64,000 bases of DNA from Pseudisothecium myosuroides (lineage: Eukaryota > Streptophyta > Bryopsida > Hypnales > Lembophyllaceae): NCBI GenBank assembly GCA_951799445.1, contig OX637292.1, positions 13,829,296 through 13,893,295 on the forward strand. Direction: 5' to 3'. Position 1 is the stretch's first letter; every line of letters starts with the position of its first letter. Below, in pieces: positions 46,382-60,622 of this stretch. Under the pieces are notes generated by a model that had not been told where the DNA came from, searched no databases, and saw only the letters and a list, made by a program, of their open reading frames with translations. The translations under genes and the position numbers were made by a program.

Positions 46382-48439
46382 TCACGACACACTCTGCGAG
46401 ACGCGTCTCTTCAACTCCAGCGACCTCGGCTTGCATGCTCCACTCCGTCGTTGCCAAAGCGGCACTCCCATCTCACTTGTTGCCTCCTGAGATTTGAAAA
46501 CATCGTCGTGTTTCGAAGCTCCTGCTGTCTTCTCCCTTGAATCGCGTGCAGCAGGCTCGTCCCTGTAGTCTGGCCTCCCGAACTTCTTGTGATTGCCAAA
46601 TGTTGGCGTGGCTTGGGCAGCAGCAGAGGCGAACCTGTTGAGATCGATGTGAAACTCGAGAGAATAATCTTCGCTGGACGTTGTCGAAGATTCCTCGTGT
46701 GTAGTTTGGTGGCTCGGGTTTACAGTTCCTCTGGCGCCGAGGATTTTCTTCCATTTGCAAGGCCTCGAGGCTTCGGTGGAGTCGTCCTCTGGCTTCCCTC
46801 TGTTCGATTTCAAGCTCCGCAGGGTTGATGCCTCAGCGGTTGTGGCTCGGGGTGGTGTCTTGCTCGGCTTCTCCTTCCTCACCTGAATGACAAAGAACAG
46901 AAGCGGCTATGTCAGTGTATCAGCTTGACAACCGAATTTGATTAATGTTATGCAATTTCGTAATCCATTGTTTCCATCCATTGAAGAACACGGTTCAAGA
47001 GCGTCGCTGCTTTCTAGCTCAGCGTCAATTTCTCAAATACATCTTGAGAGTTTACAGCTCAAATACACAGAATGTTGTAAACCAAACTTGCAAAACTAGT
47101 GAGCTAGCCAAAACTAGAAACTGAAATATTCGACGGTTCTTCCACAAAAGATGATCAGACTCTTAAATTTTGGCTAGTGATTCATTACCAAGGATTTGAA
47201 CTATACAAGAGTGGCATGACTTATAACCCTAATTGCAACTTCAGCTCAGACGATGGGATGATCCGACTCTTAACCTTTGGCTGGTGATTGAATACCATGG
47301 ATTCGAACTATACAAGAGTGGCGTGACTTATAATCTCAATTGCGACTTCAGCATAGAAGCTTTACTGTTGATTTCAATGTAGTTTTATAGTCGGAGATCA
47401 ATGAAATTCCATTCCTTCTATAAGAAAGAAAGTTTCAATGGCATCGATCTAGCATGTGCGAGTGAGCCAGAGATAAATTGTACTGTACCTGTCCAATGCA
47501 ACTGACCACAGGCGATGTGGGATCATCTCCACTGTCGTGCTCTTCAGCTCCATCCAGGAAGGCAGGTCTTGGCAACGAGTTCACCGGCTGCACTGTCGAC
47601 GCTCCTTGCCTTTGACACGCGAGATCACAAGCTGGGCTCACTATCTGCCAACCGCACCACCAATTTCAGTTCCAATTCTTAACCAAAGCCGAGTTTTTGC
47701 GACTTCTGCTTCAGAGGTAGTTCATACCACCAAACTCATCATCCTTTAAATTGGTAGCCTCTTTAAACTATGTCGAAGAATTGAAGATTCAGGAGACAGG
47801 ACAAGTGCAGGACGATCTCCAAGTGGATACAACCACACTATTCATGCTTTTTGGTACTCTCTTCGTTCTTAGGTCGCTTGCACAAAATAGTACGATGAAG
47901 GATGACTCTCTCAGTGTATACAACTACCATAATCTTGCTTGCTGGTATTGTCTTTGTACTCAGGTAGCAGGATTGAAGATTCAGGAAGCAGTGAGAGTGC
48001 AGGACGACTCTCCAAGTGGATACAACCACACTATTCATGCTTTTAGATAGTTTCTTTGTACTTAGGTCGCTTGCACAAAACAGTAAAGAGTGAAGGATGA
48101 CTCTCAGTCTGAGTGTATACAACCATTCTAATCTCGCTTGTTGGGTATACTTTTGTTTTCAGGTAGCAGGATTGAAGATTCAGAAAAAAAGAGAAAAGCA
48201 AAAGGATGACTGACCAAATTGATGGCGCCGGCTCGGAAGCAAGCAAACAACTGCGCACTGCCATTGGAGCAATTCATCTTCTCGGCCTTCACCTTTCTAT
48301 TGTACTCTCTGTAAGCTGAACTCATCCCCTCGTTGCTGTTATAGCTGTAGGACGTTCCTGGTTGCTCCATCTCCTCCACCCCACCATCGCGATCTGAAGT
48401 CTCGGCCGGCAACAAGCAAATCAACTTCCGCAGCCCCAT
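46382..48439 (-). CDS. Unrecognised three-exon protein
   Basis: Exons 48439-48215, 47644-47489 and 46882-46382 (TGA) join in phase 0 through GT-AG introns and give 293 residues from MGLRKLICLLPAETSD. The product is hydrophilic, without signal peptide or membrane segments, rich in Ser/Thr/Arg/Lys/Glu, with basic stretches (KEKPSKTPPR, CKWKK) compatible with a nuclear protein. A short ordered-looking segment is SLEFHIDLNRFASAAAQA in exon 3. I do not recognise a family. Support for a real gene comes from the consistent frames across three exons with good splice sites and from the higher GC of the exons. Repeats occupy intron 1 and both flanks. Confidence 0.65.
47781..48180. repeat. ~195-bp tandem repeat inside an intron
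   Basis: TTGAAGATTCAG recurs at about 47781, 47973 and 48172. Each unit contains GTGCAGGACGA.CTCCAAGTGGATACAACCAC and AGGTCGCTTGCACAAAA. It fills most of intron 1 of the 46382-48439 gene and ends just before its donor site. Confidence 0.85.
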
Positions 48440-48597
48440 CTTCGTCAAATCCTTGGGTCAAAATTAAAACTCACTCAATCCTTCACCTATTCTCACGAGT
48501 TTTTGAATCTCATTTCCTTTGCATCTATCTCTTTGCTTCAAAGTAAGTGTTTGTGTACGCTCATTCACTGAATATATCCACCAATTCCTGAGAGAAA

Positions 48598-48825
48598 AAG
48601 CGTGTGCCTATGAGCTTCAAGGTTTGTGTTTTGAACAACTGAAGAAAGCAAAGCAGGCCTGAAAGTAAAGCGTGTGACTATGAGCTTCAAGGCTTGTGTT
48701 TTGAACAACTGTAGGAAGCAATCCAACCCTGAAAGTAAAGCATGTGACTGTGAGCTTCAAGGTCTGTGTTTTGAACAAGTAAAGCTGAAGCACTCCAGTT
48801 CTGAAAGGAAGTTAAAGCATGTGAA
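48598..48825. repeat. 70-bp tandem repeat upstream of the 46.4-48.4 kb gene
   Basis: Three full units and one partial unit starting AAAGCGTGTG.CTATGAGCTTCAAGG, period 70-71 bp, about 160 bp upstream of the ATG, so in the leader or core promoter. Frames through it repeat with it and are not taken as coding. Confidence 0.85.
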
Positions 48826-51038
48826 ATTGGTGTGGTGGACGCGTTCGTGTGCAGAAAAAACATCGAGTGTGGGCAGAAGAAAGACCGACTGAGCGGGTCT
48901 TCCGAGTAACAAGGTAACCAAGGATGGGGCCTTGACGTGTGACCTGACCCAGCCAGTCCGCCAGACCGCCAGTTGCTTGCCTGCAGCAGCCAGTCAACAG
49001 CAGAGAAAAGACTCTGACTTTGGCAAACAAGGTGACTTATGGTTTGCTGCTTAGAATAGAAATGTGATATTTACACCGACGTGGCCTAGGTTTCACATTG
49101 AAAAGGCGGCCTGGTAATAATTATAGTGAGTTACACATTTTATACACAAAAAGCTCCGCCTTATTTGGCCTACTTGGACTCCTCCCCACAGATGGAATAT
49201 GCTCCCTAAGATTTTGGGGGAAGGGTTTAAATTAAAGTAGCCTTGCCTTCGACGGAAGAGAGTCGGGCTGTACATTTCTTGTTGCTGTTTCTTTCAATTG
49301 ATAAAATAGCAAATAGGGATGGTACAGTAGTAGTAGAAGGTAATCGTGTCATGTCTTAATAAATCCAGATTATAAATAGTCTTACTAATCTAGATACTCA
49401 GTAATTGCATGTAGTCTCGTCAACACTAGCTAACTTAGGACTTTGTAATTAGGACACAGGTTTGATAAACTTGCACTTCGAACGTTTGTAACTTTTTGCA
49501 CTTCATTTCAAATGTCACTTCTTAACTGAACCCCACACTACAAATCAGTGAGAGCTGTCTGGAACTGAACATAATTGTGCAGAAGCAGGGACGGGGTCAC
49601 GGGAAGGCTGAAGCGGCAAGCACATGACCAGTGAGTGACGAGCAGGAAGTGCCTGCAGACAGGAATTCCTGTGCGATCCTTCAGAAAGCTGGGTCCATCC
49701 ACATGGGATCCGTCCTACACAACTGAGGAGAACTGAAGGCAGTCCGCTCAGTGTACCTGTGAGTCCGTGACCTATCTTTCACTTCGTATTCTCTGACAAA
49801 ATGCAGTTACCCACTCTCACTGGAGATGCCTCATTGATGCCCCCCACCTGGTGAAGATAAAACTTAATTGAATGTGATGGATGGATGGGTTCAGCCTACC
49901 TTACGTGAAGGTCAGATTCGGTATAAATTATGTCATTTTTTTCTCTGTAAAAAGTGCCACATGGCATTTTGAGAATGGTGTGAGGTGACGTGAATCCTTG
50001 AGAATCTGGTGTCGAAATTCAATTTCAGCACTTGAGTGGAGAATCAAACCTTCATATATGGTGTGTTTTTAATTCATTTCTTTTGGTGGTAAAGCGACTT
50101 GCACCTTGGAATCTATGCAAAGAAAAGGAGAGAGGGGATGAATAGAATCATCCACATGTGTACGTTCATTGATAAAATCATGGCTTTCGACATCATTGTA
50201 GAAATGAAGAATGCAACTAAGTATTGGTCCAAAAAAGAGATCATTTTTGAATGACTACCTTGGTCATAGGTCCACATCCATTTAGGGTTAACCCTGTATC
50301 GTCGTTGCAGACACCAAGTGTCCAATGGATGAGAGAGAATCCTTCTATGTCTATGTAAGACAAAAGTGGAGATGCTCATCTTTGAAATTTTGTGTGAAAA
50401 AGGGAGGTCTTGAAGAGTAGTTTGACCTTGAATGAATGCTCGAGTTCTTTTGAGCACATGAATTTGCACGGTATCGAAAAGGATGATTTCCACTGAGTGT
50501 TCCAGGGTTAAAGGAGTCAATGCAAAAATCAGGTAAGATTCTGGCTAAAATTTGTCCAAAAATTTTGGGTTGATTCCAAGTGACAGCACAGCAGCTCCTT
50601 GCATTCCGTCTCATGAGTGTCACCCCCATCTGTATGACAGCCAATGGTGCGTCATAGGCTACAATTTCAACGATGCAAATATACTCTTTACTTTAATTTA
50701 GAAACGATTGAATGGAATTCATTGCAGGCTGTCAACTGAGTTACAATGGATGACCTTTGTAAGCCAATCCTTTAATCCTAAGAGCCTGTTGCCATTGGAA
50801 GCAGGACCAGCCAGTCCAGCTTGACCATGGGCAGAGTGTGCAAAAAAATCTGAAATCTCCGCCTCACGTACAGTTCCAAAAGCAAGGTCCGGCGGAGGTC
50901 CAGTTCTGTTTTCTAATTTTGCAGATCTGGAGGCTGGAGGTCTGGGCCTGGACCTCTCCAGCTACCCAATGGCAACCGGCTCTAAGGTGGGTATACCGGC
51001 CGGGGTGAACCGACCCCCTCGCTCGTCACTGGTTTTAT

Positions 51039-51297
51039 CCCTACATAAAATAGTGAAATTGGGTTGCCTTAACAATTAGATTGCCTTCAAGAAAGAAGTT
51101 ACCTCATGACTCACTGCTTGTCCTCATGGAGGCACATGCAATTTTCTAAACCCGAGCCATGAACCAGTGCATTAATCCATGCAACATACATGGTTCATAC
51201 ATTATTGCATCTTTCTATAGTAACTATTTATATTTATATAGTGTAGAATGTCGAGAAATTAGTGAGGGGCAACCTAATTTCACTATTTTGTGTAGGG
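51039..51297. mobile_element. TIR element I, 259 bp
   Basis: Left arm CCCTACATAAAATAGTGAAA continues to GGTTGCC (51039-51068); the right arm 51268-51297 is its complement with two mismatches in 30. A single end of the same family stands at 60102-60146 (complement of 51039-51086). Non-coding. Confidence 0.85.
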
Positions 51298-54200
51298 AAA
51301 ACACATGAACTATATCTTTGCCACGCATCATAAAATTTGAAAATTTTGAATTCATATTTGCAATCAAAGGCCCAAAATTAGCAAGGAGTGCAAAAAACAA
51401 ATCAATCAACCACAAAATAGGGGAGCTTTTCTTCTAACATACACCCCTAGGAATAAACCGAGGACTTCGGAAAGACAAGCAAGGGGGGCAATTCACCCTG
51501 GGCTTACGTTACCTAAAGGTTGTTATTTGTGGGTGCATACATAGGAGGTGCGTGTGGGTTTGCAAGGTTTGTGATTGGCCTTGAAATTCCAAGGCTTATT
51601 CAACATCCACTATAGGGGCACCTTTTGCATTGTACACTCGCAATTGATTGCCCCATATACCCTTTATCTTCCTCTTTCCAATTACATCCTCTATCTACAT
51701 TTGTCCAATGTTTTACCAAGATACGAAGTTGACAACTAAAAATGTTTGATGAATGATTCGCAAGAAAATTGTAGAAACAAGGAATGTTCCTATTCATTAT
51801 GGAATCTAAAAATTATGGTTGACTACCTTAGTAGGGTTGCTTCCTTCCAAGGCAAACCCTTAACTACCTACAAAGACAAAAAGTGGCATCTAGATGATTT
51901 TGAATGACCATGAGAGGATGCAAAACTATAATTTTCCATCCCAAATTTTTGAGAAAGTTCTCTAAAGTGTGTTTCTAGTGCATGGTGTGGAAATTCCTTC
52001 ATTGAGGTATTACTAATTTTCCAATAAAAGGAGATGCTAAAAAAACAAATCATGAGATAAGCTTTCTAGTGTATTTTAGAGACTCCTGCCTCTTTGCTCT
52101 TAATCTAAATTCTAGGCATAAAAATGATCTTTTTTGAAATTAAGTTCAACTGGTAATATAAAGCTTGCATAGCCTAGTTTCCACTCCATTTTGAAGTTTT
52201 GAAGTTTTGAAGTCATTATAAATTCATAGAATTGAACATTTTATTATAACTTGAACATATGGCCTATAACAACAATCTATTGATTTTCTAATTCTATAAT
52301 GACATAGAACATTGGTTCTCACCACAATGTTCTACAATATAATTTATGCCAATGGCAAAAATTTCAGATTTTCTAAGCATATTTTGTATTTGATATGAAT
52401 TATCTTTGTTTTTTCTTTAAAAATTTACTATTTAATGCAATTATTTAGAGTGGCAACTTGAATGTTACTGACTAGCACATCTTTTTCTAGTTTTTGAATT
52501 GTTATCTTTCTTCAATGGAAGACCAATTGAGATTTCTTTTTTCTAAATTCCTGTAATCATGAATACTCTTTTGTAAAGTCAATATGATTTTGGTGTGTTT
52601 AAAGCATTAAATTCTGATTTTTTTTCTTCAAATTTTAATGAGATTTGGAATTACTTTTTTGAAGATTTGATTGTTGCATAGGTGTTGTGTCAAAGCTCAT
52701 ATTCATTGACTTGTATTAGGATCAAACGTTTAAAAAATGGGATTTAAGAGCAATGTATGTATGAGATTAATACGTCTAAAGTAAGTGCTTTGAAAATAAT
52801 TATCTAAAATACTATGAACCTCCTTATGAATGCACCTTGTTCCTTCTCAAATCATTGCAATTTAGTGTTATTACTCCGCGACAAACCCAATTGAATTCAC
52901 TCATGTACTAATTAACATTTCAATAACGAGACTTATTTATTACCTTTCTTATATCAATGCTTACAAATCCACACACTCATTAATCAATTATGCTTTGTTA
53001 TGTTTTTACTTCCCCCCCCCCTCCAAGTTTCCGACATGGCCGTCTCATTCCACTTTCGAAAAGGCCAAAGCATAGAATAAACATCTTGCAAAATCCTACA
53101 AATGAGGTAGGCATATTACAAATGGTTTAGCTCCCAAAACAGTTTCAATGTACCTACTCTTATCATTTCAAGGCATAAATGACATGAGGAGGAACATTGA
53201 AACCATTTATAGACCGACACCATTTTGGGTATTCCTACCTTATGACCAATTCAACACCACAACTGAGCAAGAGTATTTTGGCAATTTGGCATCCATTTGT
53301 CCTAAAGTAATGAGCCTTGCACTTGGAACAAAATAGTACTGCAAGGGCAACAAATCGCCAAAAAACTTCAAATTTAAAAAAAACTAAACTTAGATTGAAA
53401 GCGTCAGATTGTGGATGAAAACAAAATTATGAATATGTGCTAATGTGATATTTTCTATCCAACATGTGGTTGAATGTTGAAATTTGGAGCATTACTCATA
53501 ACCTTTAATATCGCCACTTTAGCACTTCATAAATAATGAAAAAAACACCATGCCATGACACAACAATCTAATCAGCTACATTTACAGAGGTCATGCTTCC
53601 AATTTTCAATACAAATTTTAATTTTAATTTTTCACACATTGAAGTTTATTTCAATGGCAATAAAGAAACCCATATAATGGAGTTAATTGTAAAGTTTGTC
53701 ATGTGGTTGCAAACCGGTGTCAGAGGAAGGATTAACTAAGAATAGTACAAAATAAACACAGCACCAAACTCCATCAGACTCAAGTTTTGGTGCTCCAGCA
53801 AATTTCGTCCTGTGTTTTTCCAAACTCCACATCATGGTCAACGCCTTGCACACATTTTATAATTACCTCTAACAACACCTGGATTTCCCTCGTGCTTTTA
53901 AACGCCGAACTTCAACTGACAGTCAATCCTTCAATCCTTCAATTCTTCCCCGCCGTGAATGAGTGAAAAATTGGGGTTGATTACTTGACTGCTTGATTTG
54001 GACTTCTTAGATTCTTCATTTTATTTTATGTTTGAAACTTATCTACAGTTGTGGACATTTTCATAACACCATTGTGTGCACGTCTGCCGAAACTCACTGA
54101 CTCATTCAGTTTTCCAAATGAGTGATCCCACTTGCCAAGTTGCCAAGCAGCTTTTTCTGATTCTCCGGAGGAACAGTGAAGCCCACCACTGCGAAAGGGC

Positions 54201-55537
54201 AACTGAAGAGATTGAAAAAGTCTTGAAATCATGTTTGAATGTTCGATGAATTTGCAAGACGTTTTCAAAGAAGTTTTCAACTAAGGCTTCGGCGAGGAAA
54301 AGGAGATGAAAGTCAAACCACAAATTCAGTTTGATGCTTTGACAGCCAGTGGAAATTCACCGTGATTTCGGTCAAAGGAACACGGCAGGAGTTGGGTCAA
54401 TCGGGTTCAGTGTAAGGTAAGGTAGCCGACCCATTTCCAACCACTTAAGCAATTACGCATATTTGGAGCGCAGGTTTTTTGAGTGTGGAATTTTTCCCAT
54501 GTACAAAAAATAGAGTTTGGAAGGATTGTATATTTTTTGAGAATTTTATTACACAAAATGTAATTACTATGATTTTTTTAGTGGAAGATTATCTTCGACC
54601 AATAATGGTGAAATAGACCTTTCTATTTCTGACCATAGGTTGATTGCAAAATCGACCAAGGGTTGGTTGCAATATTGAGAGCCTTGCAACCAATCATAAT
54701 GCGCCACAATGGCTACAGGAATTGAGCCACAACTTCCTGGAAAGAGAGCAACCTATAGATTGGAAATGGGGGGGGGGGATTGATCAAAAATGGGTCAGCT
54801 ACCTTAACTTACCGTCATTCGTCAACTTGGAGGGATAAGGCGGGTACCCTTGAAAATTGCCACTTTTTGCTATTGTGGATTATTATAAACTGGTCAAATT
54901 TTCATATTTTCTTGTTGGCAAGTGAAAGGAGGTTTCAACGCATCAAAGAATGTGACATATGGATATTGTATGCAAAAGTTACCAAGGATCAAAGCTTTTT
55001 TTTAGTAGACTATCTAAAATTGTTTCTTCAACATAGGTACATATTGATTTTGGAGATGTACACATGGTGATGGTGGTGGTTTTAGGCAAGGTGTAATTTT
55101 GGGTGTACCCACCTTGCATGCTAGAAGTATGTTATATGGAAAGCACTACACAAAGCTAATTCAATTAGTGTGGGAGTTTGAATATTACAAGACCTATATT
55201 ATAACATTATTTGTTTACCAATGAATCATGGGTTTGCATCCTTGAAAAGGCTGCTCTCGCAGTGAACAATATTCTCTTAATAAGGATCTTCAACCAACCT
55301 AATCTTTAAAAAATTGATAAGGCCCTCCTTGGTATCTAATAAAGTATAATTATACCTTTCCAAAATGGAGAGGACCTTTATTTGGTTCTACAATGCTATA
55401 ATTGTAGTGATTTAGATAATTTTGGATGTATGCAATTTAATTAGTGTGAAGCTTTGGATGAAAGTCATATAAAAATGGGATGAAAGTGGATGGATTAAAT
55501 GAAAGCGGGATGCAAAACATAGTGTTAACTACTTTGT

Positions 55538-56474
55538 AATAATCCCTAGAGACCCAAGGCCTTTTTTCTGCCCCAAAACACTCAAAACTGCCATTTCTAT
55601 AGCAAAGAGTAAAAAAATTTGAAAAATGTTTTTTTTTGCACATCTAACCGTAGGATCTTACACCTAACTATTATAAGAATGTGTGGAATTTTTTTTAGAA
55701 TTTTTGACCGCACAGTTTGCAAAATATTTACATTTAAAGTGAAAAAAACAAGTTTTTCAGCACATTGTGGGACTAGATTTTTTGACTTTAAAGGTTTTTA
55801 ACTTAAAATTTTTGCACTATAGAGTTTTGAGCTTTAAATCTTTATAGTAAAGAATTGAGTTTAGAGTCCAAGGGAAAAAAAATTCAAAAAAACTTAATTA
55901 TCATTCTTAAAAAAATTGTTAAGTAGAAGTAGGTACAAGATAGAAGGAAAATCTAAAATATTCATATATTTTATATGGAATTAAAATGCACTAATCCCAA
56001 TGGTGAGATTGTTCTAGCAAGTAAACTAAACCATACAAAAAAAAAATTGAAAAATTTGAAAAATTGCATTCAGAAATGAATCCTACAAGTTATTTTTTTC
56101 AAGAAGATGCTCGAACTGCCCCCAAAACAAGAATATCCATAACTTTCTCATAACATATCCAAATGAAATGAATCAAAGCTTTCTAGATAGACAAATGTAT
56201 AATCTATGAGAAAAAAAATATTTAAGAAAAAAAATCAAATTTTTGCAATTTTTGTTTTGTTGCCCGGGCCGCCCCCCGTGCCCTGTTTTGAGCTTATTTG
56301 GTCATAACTGTTGTTTCCGGGTACCGATTGTAAAAAAAAAATATTTGCATAAAGCTTATCAGTTTTTTTAATCTTCAAAAAATGTTTCAAAAAATCACGA
56401 CAAAAATTCAGCGAGTAGGTACTGCCCGAAATGCTATTTGTCCCTTGATGAGACAACGGTCCTTTAGGGGTTAA
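55538..56474. mobile_element. TIR element B, copy 2
   Basis: Collinear with 8186-9121 through almost its full length, including the GAAGATGCTC.AACTGCCC phrase, the GC-rich patch and GGTCCTTTAGGGGTTAA at the right end. The left end is decayed (AATCCCTAGAGACCCAAGG). Confidence 0.75.
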
Positions 56475-59400
56475 ATCTACCTCTAAAATACGATGAACTT
56501 CCATATTAGTATTCCTTGCATATATTCTTAATTCTTGAATTAGTGTGAGTTAGAGTTACTAGTGTCGGATTCAATAATTGAATTAACTACTGAAGTACAA
56601 AATGGGATCTTTGACACCAAGCTACAATAGGAGAGCTTGGGAGTTTGACTCTACAATACCAAAGAATAAGAGAGTTTGAGAGTTTGATTCCACAATGCCA
56701 AGTGGGGCACGAAGCTAATACCCATAGGGACATGTCATGCTCCCTACTTGGACTCATGCCCAAAGACCTCTTTTAAACTACAAATTAAAGCCATTTCCTT
56801 AGATGCCGCAAACTTTCAATTTTATAAGTATTTCCAATTCTTAAAAAAATGAATTTGGTCAAGTGGGCGATGAAGCTAGTTCAGTTGTAGACTTATAAAT
56901 TAGGTGAATGACCGAAAACATGTGGGGCATTTACACAAAGTCTTTGTACTCACAGTTGCCATTTCAGTTGGAGGGGAATAATAAAATTTTCCATTGACTT
57001 CTAGGTCACAACTCACAACTGATTGTGATTGGCAGATAACATTATTAATACCGTGGGCATATTCATTTGGTATGGGTCTGTGGGTTTTGAGGCAATCGTG
57101 CTTTGAATTCAAGTCAACTTCTTATAAGGAACTAGAGTTTTTTGTATTTTATAATGGAATGAAATTTCAAGGTCTTATGTGTTATTTAATGTCAAGAATT
57201 TATCTATAAGGTATCTGCACCTAAAACAGATATTTTTTTTCAAACAAGTGGTTCTGAACACAAATTCAGGAAAAACATCACATCACAATATTAGCAAATA
57301 AGCAAATGACAACAAAAATGAATGCAATTGGTTAGAGAGTTTTTTAGAGTTTATGTGAATGTTTTACAATTTTCAAAGTTGAGGTCACAGGAATACCTAC
57401 TAATGACACTAAACTACCCTTAATTGAACATCCTTGAAGTATAAGATGCTTCAACTCTCATTGATTGCTTCAAATAACTTTTTAACTTCTATTAGTTCTT
57501 TTGAAAACTAGAGTTGAATTTGAGCAAGTGCTTTATCATATTTGAATTTATGAGCGGCATATTTTAGTCAATGAGAGGCTATGAAAAACTCTATTCTAGT
57601 TGGTGGCAAGTGGTTGGTGTTGCAAGAGGGTGAAAATACATTAGGGGAGGCAACTCATTCTAAATCAACGCCTCCATTCTGGCTATATATATTGTTTTCT
57701 TTCCATAAATAGTGATTAATTATGGTTCTTTCTATTAATTATGACGCAATTGTGGCACATAATGATTGGCCAGAGACTCTCAATATCACAACCATCCCAT
57801 GTCAATTTTGTTTTCAGCCCATGGTCGGAAATAGCAAGCCCCATATTACCAGTATGGGACAAACAGAATTTTCTGCTGAAAAATTCACAATAATTATATT
57901 TTGAAAAATAAAATCTAGAAAATTATGGAAACCTTCCAAACTCTATTTCTACACATAGGAAAATTTTCCCACCAAAAAAAACTGCTTTGCAAATATATGT
58001 AATTGCTTAAGTGATCAAAATGGGTTGCCACCCCTATATACTTTTAATTTTGAATTGACGAGTATTTTTTCATTACAAAAAATAAAAAAATAAAAAAGCT
58101 AGGATCTCAATCAATGAAGAAAAATTGTATACATCAAATTTGGAGTTTCACTTTTAAGTCTATTAAATCTATAATCCATGAAGTGTCATGACTATGTTTC
58201 ACCCTCCAAAAGTCCAATAGTGCTATTTTTCTATGCATTGAGCAAAAAATTAGGGAATATTGAATTGACAAAATTATAGTCTCTATTCTAATTTAAGTGT
58301 CCGTGGGTTTGTTGAAAACTTTTTATACCAATTTCATTGGTCATATGAAATCATAAAGCCGTTCTAAATCTTATATCCCCACAATCAATAAAGACTACTT
58401 TGCATGTAATTATTGCAATCTAAATATAATTAAACACAAGAAAGCCTCCATATGATCTCCTCAAAACAATCTAAAATCCCCCAGAAATTCCAAAGTGAAC
58501 ATTTAATTTAGGATGGAAGGAGCGTTTATCTTGTCTACTATGGAAATGTGAAAGGAAAAAAAAATTGAAATCTTTGACCATATTGATTGCAATTAAAGAT
58601 TATAGTTTTGGGATTCAAAATAGAAGTTTGTTTGGGCCTTGCTCATCATAGTCAATAGACTTTGTTTTCTTTTGGAGATAAATTTTTTGATTACTTATGA
58701 TTGAAAAGTTTACTGCTACATACAACATCATGTTAGTTTCATAAGTGCCAAATTTTAAAATTAGATGAAGAGTTTTTTCTCATGCTGTTCAAAGTTGCTT
58801 GTCCTTTTTCTTGCACTTTGAGCAACATAACTTTTGATTCAATCATCTAATCAGAAAAGTAATACTCTGTAATATGTTTACCACACCTTGTGTCAAACTT
58901 TAGATAGATCCATCTCAAAATTTGCTTTGAAGTATTCTACTCTCAGGGTAAGACAAGAAAAGATGGGAACTTTTAATATCCATGTGCCCTTGAATAAAAG
59001 ACATCTTATTATGACCCCTTTGCCAAATTGGCCCTATTCATTATTGCCTAAAATGTACAAACTCTATTTATCATTGTACAAACTTAATTTATCTATACTT
59101 TACAACTATTTGAATATTTGAAAATTTGTAGTTCATTCATATGGTGTCCAAATAATACATGCTTAGATAATCTAAAACTCTCCACAAAATCCAACAAAAG
59201 AACATGCACAGCTCAAAATAGAGTAGGGGACAAAAAGATTCATTCTTCATCAAGACACTTCTCCATATAGTCAATTCTTCACCAAATTATACAACTAATT
59301 ACATACTCTAAAAGCTATAAAAGACAAACAAAAGGTATTAAATTTTGAGGGTTATCAAACACAGAGAAGTAATAGTAAGAAAATTGAGAAATAAAATAAA

Positions 59401-60622
59401 TTAAAAATCACAGTTAGAGGCTCTAAAAGTTGTTTTAAATCCACCACCAATCTACTACCAATTTAATACTAATTTATTTGCAGTCTACAAGACGCTTGCT
59501 AAATTTGAGGCACTTTGAAGTTCTACAGAGTGGTCTACAATCAAAACAATGTTATTGGATGTTGACGAGCATGACACATTCCTTGGGAATTATGAGTGCA
59601 GAATTGTATTTGATAGGGGTTAAAAGGATGGTAGGGCAATTGCTTACGTAACACTATTGTATCCCTAGGCAATGGTCCTTCATATGTTGGGAAGGTATTA
59701 TATTTTGCTACATACTTGGGTAGAACTTATCAATTAATTCTGGGATTGGGATTGGTTGAAGAGCCATATAGCACAATTTCGTTTACTATATCGGTCTCCT
59801 TTCAAAGAATGCAAAGGGACCCTCTGCCTCATTTAAAAATAATATTACATGCATTTCAAATTCTAATACATTTTTTTTCTCCTTCCTTAGCTTCTAAAAT
59901 ATATACATTGCCCCATAGCAATTTTTCAACATTTGACACTATATAAATATGTATTGTTAGTGTACAAGAATGAAATATTTTTGAATTAGGTATTAATGAA
60001 ATCGGGACTTACAAACCTCCATACGTACAAATGGAAATATCTACAGAAGTATTCAGTTGTTGACTTTAATGGCTTGTAAAAGTACCTTTCTTGGGGGGTA
60101 AGGCAACCTAATTGTTAAGGCAACCTAATTTCACTATTTTGTGTAGTTAATTTTAAATTTGGTGGAGAATTGACTCCGTGGGAAAGGTTCAAGTGAGGAA
60201 TGGACTTTTTTGTCCCCATCTTTAATTGAAAGTTTGAAACCATACTCAACAATTGCTTATTGGATGATTTTAGATCTCAAGTCACCTCGCTAGGGTTTGA
60301 ATGAAGACGCTTGCATGTGCACGCGCGGTTTTGGGTTCAAACATGTTCGCAGTGACCAAAGTCGGTAACTTAATGTGTCGGTAGATTTCGTAGATCACCT
60401 TCTCACCTTCTGAATTGCGTGTGATGTGAACTCTGAAGATCCAGTTTCCCCTTCAAATCCATGCTTCTGGAGTTTCATACGAAATTTTTCATTTTCATAG
60501 AAAGGATGGAGCGTTCTTACAAAATAGACGGAGCTTCTGTATCCACGATTTGCCATAGAATGGCGCATTTGGGATTCTGAATTGGTGTGAGAAAGTGTGA
60601 GAGAGAGAGAGAAAGAGAAGCT

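Larger units (their letters stand above)
48840..60600. other. Long gene-free region with old repeats
   Basis: I find no gene with consistent exons. Contents include family G copy 3 (50330-50500), a 259-bp TIR element (51039-51297), a diverged repeat at 52085-52410, a C-tract (53010-53023), element B copy 2 (55538-56474) and a lone TIR end (60102-60146). Reading frames are short, AT-driven and without recognisable domains. Confidence 0.55.

Noticed and set aside
54026..54323. Minus-strand frames near 54.0-54.3 kb as an exon
   Set aside because: Two overlapping frames without domain, flanked by no consistent splice partner.
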